64,000 nt of DNA, taken from positions 1 to 64,000 of the forward strand of contig CALSCQ010000139.1 of the NCBI GenBank assembly GCA_943704525.1, written 5' to 3'. Of this stretch, positions 33,728 through 47,200 are shown one piece after another. The translations under genes were made by a program, and so were the position numbers. The notes beneath the pieces are model-generated. The model did not search any database. It was given only the letters and a program-made list of their open reading frames with translations, and was not told the DNA's origin. Origin of the DNA: Pigoraptor vietnamica. Lineage: Eukaryota; Opisthokonta; Filasterea. How positions within the stretch are numbered: position 1 is the first letter of the stretch; each line of letters opens with the position of its first letter.

Positions 33728-34089
33728 GGGAAGCGCCGTGTTACTCTGTCGTGGCGAATGCTGCATGGACTCTTGGTCAAGGTGGACTGATGCCGGGTGG
33801 CGTGGAGGTGGAGGTGGTCGTCTAGTCCGTGAAAATCCCTGTCGACGACGGGGTGCGTGGGACAGCCCACGAGACGCAGAACACCCACTGACCGCGCGCC
33901 GGGTGCAGGAAGGGCATCCAATCCAACTTCAGTGGATTGGTTGTAACATGGAGTGGGTGTTACCACTTGGGCAAATACACACGTGCGGCGTTTCGGCCTT
34001 GAAATCGACAAGTGTTGGCACATTATCTTGCTCGCCTTTGGCCGCGCGCTTTAGACATGCTGTGCGCAGGCCGCACTCTGCGCTTTAAG
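33728..34089. other. Intergenic, no gene recognised
   Basis: These 362 bp lie between two plus-strand genes. They should hold the 3' UTR of the RRM gene and the promoter of the next one. No exon, RNA gene or repeat was recognised. Confidence 0.5.
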
Positions 34090-35689
<1,600 letters not shown>

Positions 35690-35759
35690 GTTGACTGTCC
35701 GTGTGCGTGCCCATGTGTGCTGCATTACGTGCTTTCCGCCGTGCTATGTGTGTATTCAC

Positions 35760-38700
35760 TCAGTGCGCGGTCGCGAGGGGCATCGCGGCGTTCTCCTTGT
35801 TCTCTTCGACCAGCGGCTGCGCGTGTCCCCGCAGGCGCTTGAGCTCGGCCTCCATGCGCGTCACGTGCTCGCTCTTGTTCTTGAGGTCCGCGAGCAGTCG
35901 AGCGAGGCGCTCCTTGAGCTCGTTGTTCTCCTCCTTGATGCGCAGGTGGTGTTGGATCTTCTGCTTGGGGTTCGCGTGGCCGACAAGCACGGCGTTCTCC
36001 TTCGCCAGCTGCTCCACGCGAGCCTCCAGCCGCTCCCTCTCCTGCGCGGCACATCGTTTGCAATCAGAGCGAGCTTGCACACACAAGGACTGTTTGCTGT
36101 GCCGGAGAAAGGAACTTTCGCCGCCTTCGCTTCGCAAACGCAACTCGCCTGCTTCTCACGTATGCGCTCCTCGTTGGCGCGCTCAAGGGTCGACCTCGCC
36201 TCCTCACGCTCGTTGAACATTTGCCGCTCGCTCGCCTTGGCCCTGCGGTGCAAATGGAGGTGTGGTCAGTGGGCCGTCTTCGAATTTGGAGTGCTTCCTT
36301 CAAGCACACTCGACCCATGGTCCAACGCAGTGTCCTACACGCACCGTTCGAGATCGTCCGCCATGCGCTCGGCGTCGTCGTACGCGCCTTCGAGGTTGAT
36401 CTCCTGCCGCGCAACAGTCGCGCGCAAATCCGCGAGTTCGGCGGCCATGGCGCCATTGTCAGCGCGCATCTTCGCAAGCTGCGCTTCTGCAGCAGCCGCA
36501 GCCTGTTCGCCGGCGCGTGCTCGTGCGGAAAGCGCCTCGCCGTCTGACAGGGCAGTGGCAAGCCTGCAAGGCGTTCCCGTGTGAGCGCCTTGTGGCAAGT
36601 ATGTGTGGAGGGCTCTCTGCGCCAGACACAGGAGACCCACCTGCGCTCCACCTCTGCTGCCGCATCCAGCCTCTCGCGCAATGCTTGGATCTCGCGGTTC
36701 TTCTCCGTGCGCATTTCCTCCCACTCGTCGCACATGCGAGCAAACTGGCGTTGCTCCGCGCGGAGCCTGCGGGGAGTTCGCATATCAGTGATGAAATGAT
36801 GGAATGGCCAGCTGCCCCTTGAGCTTGCTGGGACGCCGGGCCGCTCACAGCAGGAAGGAATGGGCGGGCACACACCTCGTCACCTCGGCCGTCTGCGCCT
36901 CCAGCGCCGTCTGCATGGCTGCGCACTTCTCGTCCAGAATGCGTTGTGCGTCGCCGACTTCCGCAGTGGTCGCGAGGAGCCGCGTCTCTGCGCTCTCCAG
37001 GCGCGACCGGAGATCGGCGATAGTGGCCTCGTGCGCCGCCTGCACATCAGAAGTTAAACAAGGGATGGTCAGCAGAGAACGAATGATACAGCAGCATAAG
37101 GCAATATCAACGCACAACATCAGGCTCCCTGAGTGCTACTCACAGTCTCATCCTCCATACGCCGCTGCGCCTGCACCGCCGCGCACTCGCTTTCGCGCGA
37201 CACCCGCTCCATTTCTGCCGCAAGCGCGCACGCACGCTCATTGGCAGCCTCGAGCTCCGCACGAAGAGCGTCCCGGTCTTCCGTCAGGGCGGCGATGCGC
37301 GTGGTCATCTCGTGCTCGAGTGTCTCCATCGCTGTCGCTTGCGCAGCGAGCTCGCCTTCCACTTCCAACAGCCGCGCTGCGGCCGCTTGTTTCTGGGGCA
37401 GAGAGACGGACACATACCGTGAATCAACAAGATTTGAATATGATGCGAAATGCAAGTGGATGCAGCATTGCAACGCCCATCAGGTCCATTCCACATGCTG
37501 GCCGCACCTCCTGCTCGGTAGCCGACTGAAGGTCGCGCAATGCGCGCGCCGTCTCCTCCAGGTCGATCGCAAGCGACTCCTTCTCTGCGCTTGCTTCGGC
37601 TGCCGCCGCGCGAAGGCCCTGAGCAGCCGCGAGCATCTCGGCCAGCGCACTCTGCGGAGGTGAAACGGTGGCAATGCCTCAGTAAGCTGTCGCGTGAGTA
37701 CGGCAATGTCCGGTTTACGCACGCTACCAACCTTGTCCTGAACGGCAGCGCTCTTGAGGTCGTCGATGGCACGCGACTGTGCCTCGACCTGTGCGCCGAG
37801 CGCAACCACCTCGCGTGTCTGCGCGGCGGATGCCATGTTAGCTGTTGGCATGTGAACGCAAGCACGCAGGTCACAAAGTTGCGCGGCAGATCACGTACCT
37901 TCTCCTCGATCGAGTGCTGCAGTTCCGCGCGCAGCACCGCACCCTCCACGAGAAGGTCGCGCACGCGTCCATCCGAGCTTTCGGCAGCGGCCGCAAGGCG
38001 CTCCTCCGCCTCCGATGCCGCCACAAGGGCACACTGCAACAAAAAGGCCACGTGAGCAACAGCGACTAATAGCTGCGTTGCGAACACAAAGTGTGCGCAC
38101 CCCAAGCTCCTTCTCGAGGGATGCCGCACGGGAACGCGCGGCGTCGGCCTCTGCCTTGGCGTCCGCGAGCAGCGACGACTTGAAAGCGGCCTCGTCGAGG
38201 AGAGTGTCGCGCTCGGACTGCGCGCAAGAAATTGAGTGCGTTTTTCAGTCAAATGCCGCGAGACGCCGTCGGAGGGAATGGGGCATATGGACGCAACAAG
38301 GGCAGCAGCACTGTGCACAGTCGAGTACCTTGAGCTGTTCTAGCTCATCCGTCAGCCGCTCCACTTCGCCCTGTGCCTTCGCCTTCGCAGCCTCAAGGGC
38401 GCTCAGCTGCGCGGGTGTTGTCAGTAGACATCGATGCAAACCAATGCACAAGAACGAACTCCCAACAAGCGACACACGCACGTGTCACGTACGACAACAG
38501 AGACCCCACCATTGCTCCAACGGCGTCCAATTCGGACTGCTTGCCCGCAAGCAAAGTGGCAGACGACGAACGCTCCGCCTGAAGCGCCGCAGTGGCATCG
38601 TCGGCGCGTGCGCTCGCTGTGCGAACCTCGTCGAACAGCTCTGTGGCAGTGCGATAAGCACGTCGAAATAAGCAAGTGGAACTTTTTCGCAACAGACGTG

Positions 38701-41700
38701 ATGAGAGAGTGTGTTGAAGGTACCCACCGTTGTTCTTTCGTGTCGCGAGGGACAGCTCTGACTGAAGCTGGTCAATGGTGTGCTGGAGGTCGACGGGATC
38801 GCGCATGGAGAACATCTGCAACAGAGGAAAGCCAGTGAGAAAACGCGTGTGGGCGCCGAAGGGGAACACGGCACCGAACCCACGTCGCTGACGCGGCGGC
38901 GGTCGTGCTTTGCGATCTGCTGCTTGAGCTGGCGCTGCGAAGCCTCGAGCTCATCGACTGCAGCCCGAAGTGCGGCGTTTTCCTCCTGCACACGAGTAGG
39001 TCGTCGGAAACATGAGTTACGTCGTCGGGGTCACGAGCGACTGCAGATCTCTCAAATATAGCTTGTGACGATAAAAGGGTAAAGCGACATTGCGAGTGAC
39101 TTACCCGCAGCTGCGCGACATTCGGCGCTTCCTCGTGGAGAGGACCATCCTGCAGATACGGTAACAGGAATTAGAAGGCTCAGTCCACGCACGAAAACGC
39201 AACGCTGGGGTGATCACGTGCCATGGTGATATCGCTCAGCATCACTTCGTCGAAGATCGACCCGCGCTCAAGCGTGCTCTTCATCTTGTGTGCCTTGAGA
39301 GAGCTCTGCGACGGCGAACAGTCGGACGAGAGTGAGCACTCACGATCAACGCCGGTGGACATGCTATGAGGTTGCGGCTTGTCGTTTCACGTGTCAGAGG
39401 CAGGTTCGTAACAGTCGTTTTCCTTGCGTCGCACAGATGCGCAAAACATGATTTTTCTTGACTTGCACAGGGCCCACCTCGAGTTCCGCAATGATGGCAT
39501 TCGCGGACAGCAGCTCGCCTTCCAGCGCCTCTTCTCTGTCGCGCAGCGCCTGCAGCTCCGCATGCGCCTTGGACTGTGCCTGCACGGTGCATCACGTCAT
39601 CGCCTTGTCGCAGCGTTGCAATCGCCATAAATGCGTTACCCCCATTTTTTCGCCTGGCATTTCAAGCCACTGAAACGGTGTGCTTACCCACCTCGCGCAT
39701 CTCCGCCTGCATCTTTCGCAACTGTGCGTCCACGTCCTGTTGCGCCCGCCACTCTCCTTCTTTCGGACGACGAGGGCTTGGGGGAACCATGCTCCTCGAC
39801 GCTGCAGCTGATCCGGGATGTGAGAAGACATGTGTCATGGATAGCAGCCTGCCTCGCAAATTGTACTGCACGCACCCTCAATCGCCTTCGCAGCTTCGAC
39901 CAGCGCAGCTGAGAGCTCCGTCACCTTGTCGCGCGTGGCGCGGAGTTCGACGTTTTCAGCCTCGGCGTTCGGATACTGCGTCCTGAGCCGCTTGACCTCA
40001 ACTGCGCGGGCGCGCAGTCTGTCAGCCGCTGCACGTTCACACAGACAGACAGTTGACACGGAAAGGCTTCTTCGGTACGCGCACGTGCGAATACGCGGTG
40101 ACCGTAACAGCCACTGAATGTAACGCGGGCGACAAGAAATGAAGGCACTCACATCGCAAGGCGGCCGACTCCTCCGCAAAGCGAGTGACCTCTGGATGGC
40201 GCTCGCTCAACGCCTTGAGCTCTTCAATCTCCTTCGTGAGCATGGCCTGCGTAAGTGGATGGCAGTTTGCTGTGTGAGTCACAAGCCACGCGCATCAGAT
40301 CAGCCACAGCCGCATTGGTGGGCGCAAGACACGCACGATTTTCTCTGCGGCGGCCTCGTCGCCAGTGACGGCGCCTTTCGCCGCCTTCTCCAGCTTTGCG
40401 ATGTAGCTTTCGCGGAACTTGACGATCATCTTGGTGGACTACGACGCGTGATACGGGACGGAATTAATACCGTAGGCGAGTCCATCGATTTGCACGAGGT
40501 AATAGAGATATGGACGCTGTAACCGGTACGGGCAAACATGCGCTCACACAAGCACTCCCAAGTTGTCGCTTGATACATCGCAAGCGCACCTGCACCGCAT
40601 TCTCCTGGCGCCGAACCATCTCCTCGAGCGACGACACACGGTCCGCGAGGCGCGCGCATTCCGACGCCATCTTGTCTCGCTCTGCGACCATCGCCTCCAC
40701 GGCGAGATGGAGCCCGGGAGCGCCTATTGATCCGCAAATAACCATATATGTTAATGGATACATGCGATGAGATATATGAGGCAAGAAATTGACCAAGGAA
40801 AGATGCTCCGTTGCAGTGCTTTCACGCACCAGCAGTATTATCGGCCGACTGTGTACGCGGATTGCTCTTGAAAGTGTTCGCCATGGCTGGGGGGAATGCG
40901 CACGCTAGGCATGAGAATATGTTGGTGGCAGAACGAGAGGCAGACAAGCACATTTCATCCCGTGCGCACCCACCGGTCGCCTGCGTGAGCTCCTCCTTGA
41001 GTTTGCGTATTTCCTCTTGCAATTGCGCGACGTTCCCATGGAGCGCCTCGTTGATGACGGCCTGCAAGGGTTTGACGTCAGACGCAGCAAAGGGACGTCA
41101 GTCATCCTGCCGCACACATCGCACGAGTGATCGCTGCGTCCGATTCACAGCATCGAACCTTGTTCTTGATTAGCTTGGCGCCACGCGCAAACTTGAGCGT
41201 GGACAACGTCTCTCCGTAGCAGCGCGCGAGAGGGCTCACGTTCGCAATAATGAACGTCTTCGCGTTCCCTCCGAGCGAGTCCTAAGGGCAATGACGCGCG
41301 CCGCGTCAACGCACAACACCCGTTCATCGCCAGCACTCGACAGAATAAAAATCACACACGAATTGAGAATGCAATCCAGCGCCTTTGACATAATTACTTT
41401 GGAGCCACACGGCGAGGGATCAATCAGAGTGACCAGGGCTCCCCACCCGCAGCAGAAAAGTGAGCTTTGAATCGCGGTAGTGCACGTGGCGCGACTTGCC
41501 GTGCGCGACATCCGTCAGTGCGTTAATGACGTTACCAAGGGCGCTCAAGCTGCGCAGAATCCAGTCATGGAGTTAGAGGCGTGCACTCGTTTCAGCGTGC
41601 ATACACACGGCCCGTGTGAGTCACGTGCCTCTTGTTAATGCTGCCGGCCTCCTTCAGCCGCGCACCGGCCGTGTTCGTGTCGCTCTGGCGCTCAGACCCG

Positions 41701-42987
41701 GCGAGGTCGATGAGGTTGAGGCGCGCGCACAGAATGTTTGCGACGTCGCCGACGTGCATTTCCTGGCATATGCACGTCAGCACGGCGAACATACAACACA
41801 AGCGGTGGGCTTTGTGCAACCGGCCATCGCACCTTCGACTGAATCTCCATGGTGAAAACCGCGTGGCTGCGGCTGCTCTCGCGGTTCATCGATGTGGAGG
41901 CCACACGACGATTACGTGAGCCTGCCATCAGCACCTGTGTGTCAAACGGTTAAGCGTATCGCCACAACGAACGTCAATGAGTGTGTGCGCATGCGTGTGC
42001 GTGTGTGCGTGTCTGCAAGCGCTCGCGCGTGCGTGTGTCGCAATCACAGCTGTGAAACGAAGATGCCCACCTCGTAAGCTTCTGCTGCGCTGGTGACATT
42101 GCGCTCCATCTGGCCCTCAACAAACACTCCCCGCTTCATGTCCTCGCGAAGGTCTGACAACAAGAGCGAGACAGCAACAGTGAAGGAGAGACCTGCGACG
42201 ATGTGGAAGAATGCACAGGCACACGCGCGAGTACTCCCATGAGAGCGGATACGGAGGCCGCTGGACATCGGATCGAGGAGGTCGAAAATCTGCTCATTGT
42301 AGATCTCGAGAAACGAACACTTGCACAGGTACTCCTTTTTGCTCCCCTTCTGCTCGTGCGTGGCGCGGAGTGACCTCTTGCGATCAGTGCTTGCCAGCAT
42401 ACAAAGCGCAGAGATTGCGCGCAGGCAACCCACAGCACACGCACACACACGAAATGTCCAGCCGCCCACCATCTGAACCTCTCGCGCAATCAGGCTGAAC
42501 ACGTGCTCAAACGTGCGCGGGATCACGCCCCGCAGCTCGCGCGGGATGTGGTTGTTCTCGTCCTGTGGACCTGCAACGCGAGAGCAGTGCGTGAGGAGAT
42601 GATCAAACGGGAATCCGTGTCGGATTGGCTTAATAAGAGACATGTGTCCATCTGCTGCACTTCATGGTGAATCCAAGCTGTCATCCAGTCCCATTCAGCT
42701 GAGAGGGCCTCCGCACGCATCCACTCGGCACCCACCCAGCATGGTGAATGTCTTGCCCGATCCCGTTTGTCCGCTGCAGGTGGCAGAGTGTCAACACCCT
42801 TTTGCCAGAGGGCAACGACTGACAATCGCTATGCATAATACACGACACCCACTAGGCGAAGATGGTGCCGTTGTAGCCCATCAAACAGCCCTCCGAGATG
42901 ACGCGGCCGACGGCGGCGAAAACTTCCTCCTGCGTGTTCAATGAGTAAGTGTCACACTCACACACACTCACACACTCACAGACTCAA

Positions 42988-43057
<70 letters not shown>

Positions 43058-43679
43058 GAACATGATACGAACATGTCCCAATCGCCAAAATCGTGGACGC
43101 GTGTCCATCGACTGCACTAGCACATTACAGATATAAGGTGCATGCGCAAAAATGCGCAATGTGCATGAAGCGGGCTGCTCGCGACATTTGTCTCCTACAT
43201 CATCCACCTGAGTGGCCGACTCGGCGGCAACATGGTCGTATGTGAACACCTTCGGCTCCGCAGCACCCGTAAGAATGACTGCGCGGTTTGCGCCATCGAC
43301 GCTCACGCACTTGCGGAGGTCCCCCTCCCCGTCCGCATTCACGCCGACATCCACGGGGCGCACGCGGACGAACACCTTGATGTTGTCGTCAGAGGCGCTG
43401 CAATGGCACAGTGTGAGATGACATACTTCCATCGATATATATCAATTGTCAAACCACTCACCTGTCTGTAAAGGTAGCGAGTGTATGATGACCGAGGGCA
43501 ATGGAAGGATTGGTGTCAGTTTGTCTCTAGCTCAGGCTACATTGCTCCACGAACACACGTTATAGATACTCGCCTCCCATTTTCGGGAATTCGTTCGCAC
43601 CGACCCGCAGCTACGTGTGCCTGTTGCTTTTGGTGCGCGGGCTCTGTGTCTCTTTGTGAATATGTGGAATAGCAGGCAT
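35760..43679 (-). CDS. KIF15: KIF15 (kinesin-12), mitotic/microtubule motor
   Basis: The gene has more than 20 exons over 7.9 kb. Exon 1 (43615-43679, [20 protein letters not shown]) joins by phase to [14 protein letters not shown] at 43397. The motor then shows [24 protein letters not shown] (P-loop), [38 protein letters not shown] (switch I), [12 protein letters not shown] (switch II) and [20 protein letters not shown]. The neck reads [13 protein letters not shown] and then [20 protein letters not shown], a kinesin-12 hallmark. A long coiled coil follows, split by many short introns. The C-terminus [20 protein letters not shown] is the conserved KIF15 tail motif. Kinesin-12 assists bipolar spindle assembly with Eg5. 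Exon 1 is the least certain piece: a second candidate exon at about 43460-43525 could be used instead. Confidence 0.92.
42989..43055. repeat. CA/TG microsatellite in a KIF15 intron
   Basis: About 67 bp of (CA)n on the plus strand (TG on the KIF15 sense strand), with one phase break near 43020. Shorter CA patches lie just to its left, from 42955. Confidence 0.9.
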
Positions 43680-43698
43680 GCGCGAGTGGATGCGCAGG

Positions 43699-43835
43699 GC
43701 TGTCAATCTTGGTGACAGCCGCCGAACAGTTTTGAATCGCGCGACCAGGGGTACTGAACCCTGTCGCGCGCCAAATTTTGATTCAGTTTTAGCGAGATCT
43801 CGGTGGATCTGCATCGCCGGTTGCGAGGCAACGGC
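43699..43835. other. Three adjacent strong stem-loops between KIF15 and the inversin homologue
   Basis: The first hairpin pairs 43699-43705 with 43713-43719 (7 bp, GCTGTCA/TGACAGC). The second pairs 43738-43750 with 43759-43770 (12 bp with one bulged C, loop of 8). The third pairs 43816-43824 with 43828-43835 (8 bp with one bulged G, GAG loop). They lie immediately upstream of KIF15 exon 1. This could be a small structured RNA, a structured 5' leader or a regulatory element. No Pol III box, snoRNA box or known RNA family was recognised. Confidence 0.5.
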
Positions 43836-44270
43836 ACCGCTTGGACCGATGGAGTGAGTGACAGCACGGTGTGCGCGATGCACAGAGGGACACACTGCTG
43901 ACACCAGTGTGCGACGCACACGCGCACACACACACTGACGCACCTTGCGCACTCGCGATGCGCAGACCGAGCTACGCGGAGGGAAAGCAGACCGAGCCAC
44001 TGCAAGTCATCGGCATAGGTCGCTGTCTCGCTCGACCGCCATTGATCCGCCTTGGCATATATCCGCCGTGGGTTTGCCACCTCAATCCTTCGAACGCTGC
44101 CTTTATTAGTGTGCCCCCTGCGTTGCGTGGTGAGTCTGTCTTCCGTCGCCGGCTATGTCTTGTTCCGTATGAGACAACGAGCGACGCTGCACGGCCTCGT
44201 GAACATTGCGGCTGAATAGTGCGTCTGTTGCTTGTCAGGCGCTTGTTGAGGCCGCTGGGCCTCCGCGGAA

Positions 44271-47200
44271 ATGGAGGGTCCGCGCCGCGCCATCGGAACG
44301 AATGTCTCGTTTCCGTCGCAAGTGCCCGCCTCCGCCGTCCACATGGTATGTTGTACGTCTGTGTGCGGAGCGATTCAATGTTGTGGCTTGTAGGGCGGTG
44401 GTGCATTGAGAGAGACTGTGTGTGTGCGTTTGTGCTCCTTAATGTGCGTGTGCTTAAATGGGCGTGTGAAAGCCCGGCGCTGCATGTGCATGTTTTTTTG
44501 TGTGGTGCGTGCAGTTACATAGTGTGTGTGCGTGCAGTTACATAGTGTGTGTGCGTGCAGTTACATAGTGTGTGTGCGTGTGCCTGTGCGGGGTGTGCAG
44601 TTTGCCAATGGTTATTTTCGTCACTGCAGGGCGGAGGGATGAACATGGGCGGCATGGGCGGCATGAACAACATGGGGGCCATGGGACCCATGGGCGGCAT
44701 GGGGATGGGAGGGATGGGTGGGATGGGTGGAATGGGGGGGATGGGAGGCAACATGGGTGGGATGGGAGGCAACATGGGTGGGATGGGAGGCATGGGGATG
44801 GGGATGAACATGGGCGGCATGGGAGGCATGGGGCAAGTGGCGGGCAGCATGGGCAACATTGCCAATATTGGCAACATGAATGCCGGTGCGGGACCCATGG
44901 GGATGCGGGGCATGGGGATGGGGATGGGGGCCATGGGCATGGGCAACATGCCCATGGGAGGCATGGGAGGCGCCATGGGAGGCATGGGAGGCGCCATGGG
45001 AGGCGCCATGGGCGGCATGGGAGGCATGGCGGGGATGGGCGCCCAGATGCCTGCCATGGCCATGCAAGGCAACATGGGCCAGATGGGCCAGATGGGCTTT
45101 GGCGCGTCCGGCAACATGGGCTCGATGGGTGGCCTCGCCAACCTCGGCGGCATGAGCGCGCAGCTCAACATGAACGGGCAGATGGGCGGCGTCGGCGGCC
45201 AGATGAACGTGCAGATGGGCCCCGGCGGCGTTGGCATGAACGTCGGCATGGGAATGGGCGCGATGGGCGCGCAGGGACAGCAGCAGCCTCAGCAAGCGCA
45301 GCCCGGACAGCCGCAGCAGGGCCAGCAGTGGATGGCGCAGAACGAGCTCCGCCCGCCCTCCGCTACGGGCGCCGGCGGGAACTCGGGCGTCATGACGTCG
45401 ACCACGTTGCAAGAGTCGCTCTCCACCTCCAGCCAAAGTGCGTGCTGCTTCCACTCGCCGCTCCTGCTTGGTTCCCCCCCTTGCCCAGTGTTGAGCATTG
45501 CGTCGCATTTGTGCTCACTTTTCTTCTTTGTCGCATGCAGCGAACCCCTCTGTGTTTGCCGTCCACGTTGCCGCGGGGACCGGCGAGAAGAGCGCGCTTC
45601 AGAGTCTCCTGAAGAGCGGCCAAAACCCGGACATGCCCGACGGCTCCGGCCGCCGTCCCCTCCTGTACACCGTGCTGTCGGATTCGCGCGCGTGTGCGGA
45701 GCTCCTGCTGAAGCACAAGGCGGACATCAACGCGACCGACGGCGACGGACGCACCGCCATGCACTGGGCGGCGTACCACGGGAAGCACAAGATGCTCCAG
45801 CTGCTCGTCGAGAAGGGCGGCGACTGGCGGAAGCGCGACGTCGACGGCCGCAACGCCCTCCACTGGTGCGTGGCGCACGGCGACTCCAAGTGCGTGACGG
45901 TCCTGCTCAAGTACACGACGCCGGAGGATTTGGAGGCCGGCGATCGCGAGCAGATGACGGCGCTGCACTGGGCCGCGTTCCACGAGGCGCCGCACAATCT
46001 CAAGGCGCTGCTGCGCGCGGGCGCGAATCCACGCACCGTCGACATGGAGGGCAAGACGGCGCTGCACTGGTGCTCAGCCAACAAGAGCGGCGAGTGTGCG
46101 CGCATGCTCATCCAAGCGGCAAGCGGCCTCGTGAACGTACGCGACAAGCAGGGCCGCACCGCACTCCACCTTGCCGTCGGAGAGTCAGCCACTGAAGTCG
46201 TCAACGCCCTCGCGTCGTCGCCCGAATTCGACCCCTCCCCCAAGGACTCGAGCGACCGCACGCCGCTCCACTGGGCCGCCGTCGTCGGATCGAAGGAGCT
46301 CGTCAAGCTCCTCGTCTCCCGCGGCGCGCGCGACACGGTAAAGGACAAGAACGGCGCCACGGCGCTGCACTTTGCGGCGCAGCAGAACCACGCCGCGTGC
46401 ATCCAGGCGCTGCTGTCTGTGGAGGGCGCCAAGATCCTTCCGGACGGCCAGGGCCGCCAGCCGCTCGTGTGGGCCATCCAGCGCAACAACATCGACGCCG
46501 TGCAGACGCTGCTACACATGCGCGTGGACCCGAACGCTTTCGACTCAGCCGGCAGCACCGGTGCGTCCCACCTTCCGATGTTACACTGCTTTTGTGAGAA
46601 TTTTGTATCGTTGGCCTTGTTGCTGTGTCCTGACATGTCCGTACAATTGCAGCACTGCACGAGGCCGCCCACCTTGCAAACGCGCGGTGCGTCGAGCTGC
46701 TTTTGCAAGCGGGCGCGTCGCCCAACGCCATGGACAGCCGCAATCAGACGCCCCTGTACCGCGCGTGCGAGATTGGCTCGCCCGACGTGGTTATCCTGCT
46801 GCTCAAGAAGAACGCGCAGGTGCGTTGTCCGCCTGTATCTTTGCGATGTGTTTGTGTGTGTATGTGTGTGTGCGAGTGTGCGTGTGGTACCTGCAAGCAC
46901 TTCAGATTATTTTGTCGGATGCACTCACATGGACTAATTTTTTCCTCGCTCTCTCAGGTGAATGTGCGCGATGTCAACGGCCTCACTCCGCTGCACTTTG
47001 CGTGCTCGAACAACCACGCGTACGTCGCGCAAATTCTGCTCACAAACGGCGCCGACCCCGACGCCCGCGACGAAACGGGCAAGCCGCCGCTCCACAACGC
47101 CGCCTTTGCCGGTCACACGACGTGCCTTCTGACGCTGTGCGACGCGGGCGCCAATGTGGATGCGCAGGACAAGGAGGGCATCAGCGCCTTGCACTGGGCA

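Noticed and set aside
44515-45508. Minus-strand Met/Pro- and His/Ala-rich frames
   Set aside because: They mirror the Met/Gly repeat of the inversin homologue and show no splice or domain support.
45599-46900. A 433-codon minus-strand frame
   Set aside because: It is antisense to the ankyrin array, and the plus strand carries clear ankyrin repeats.
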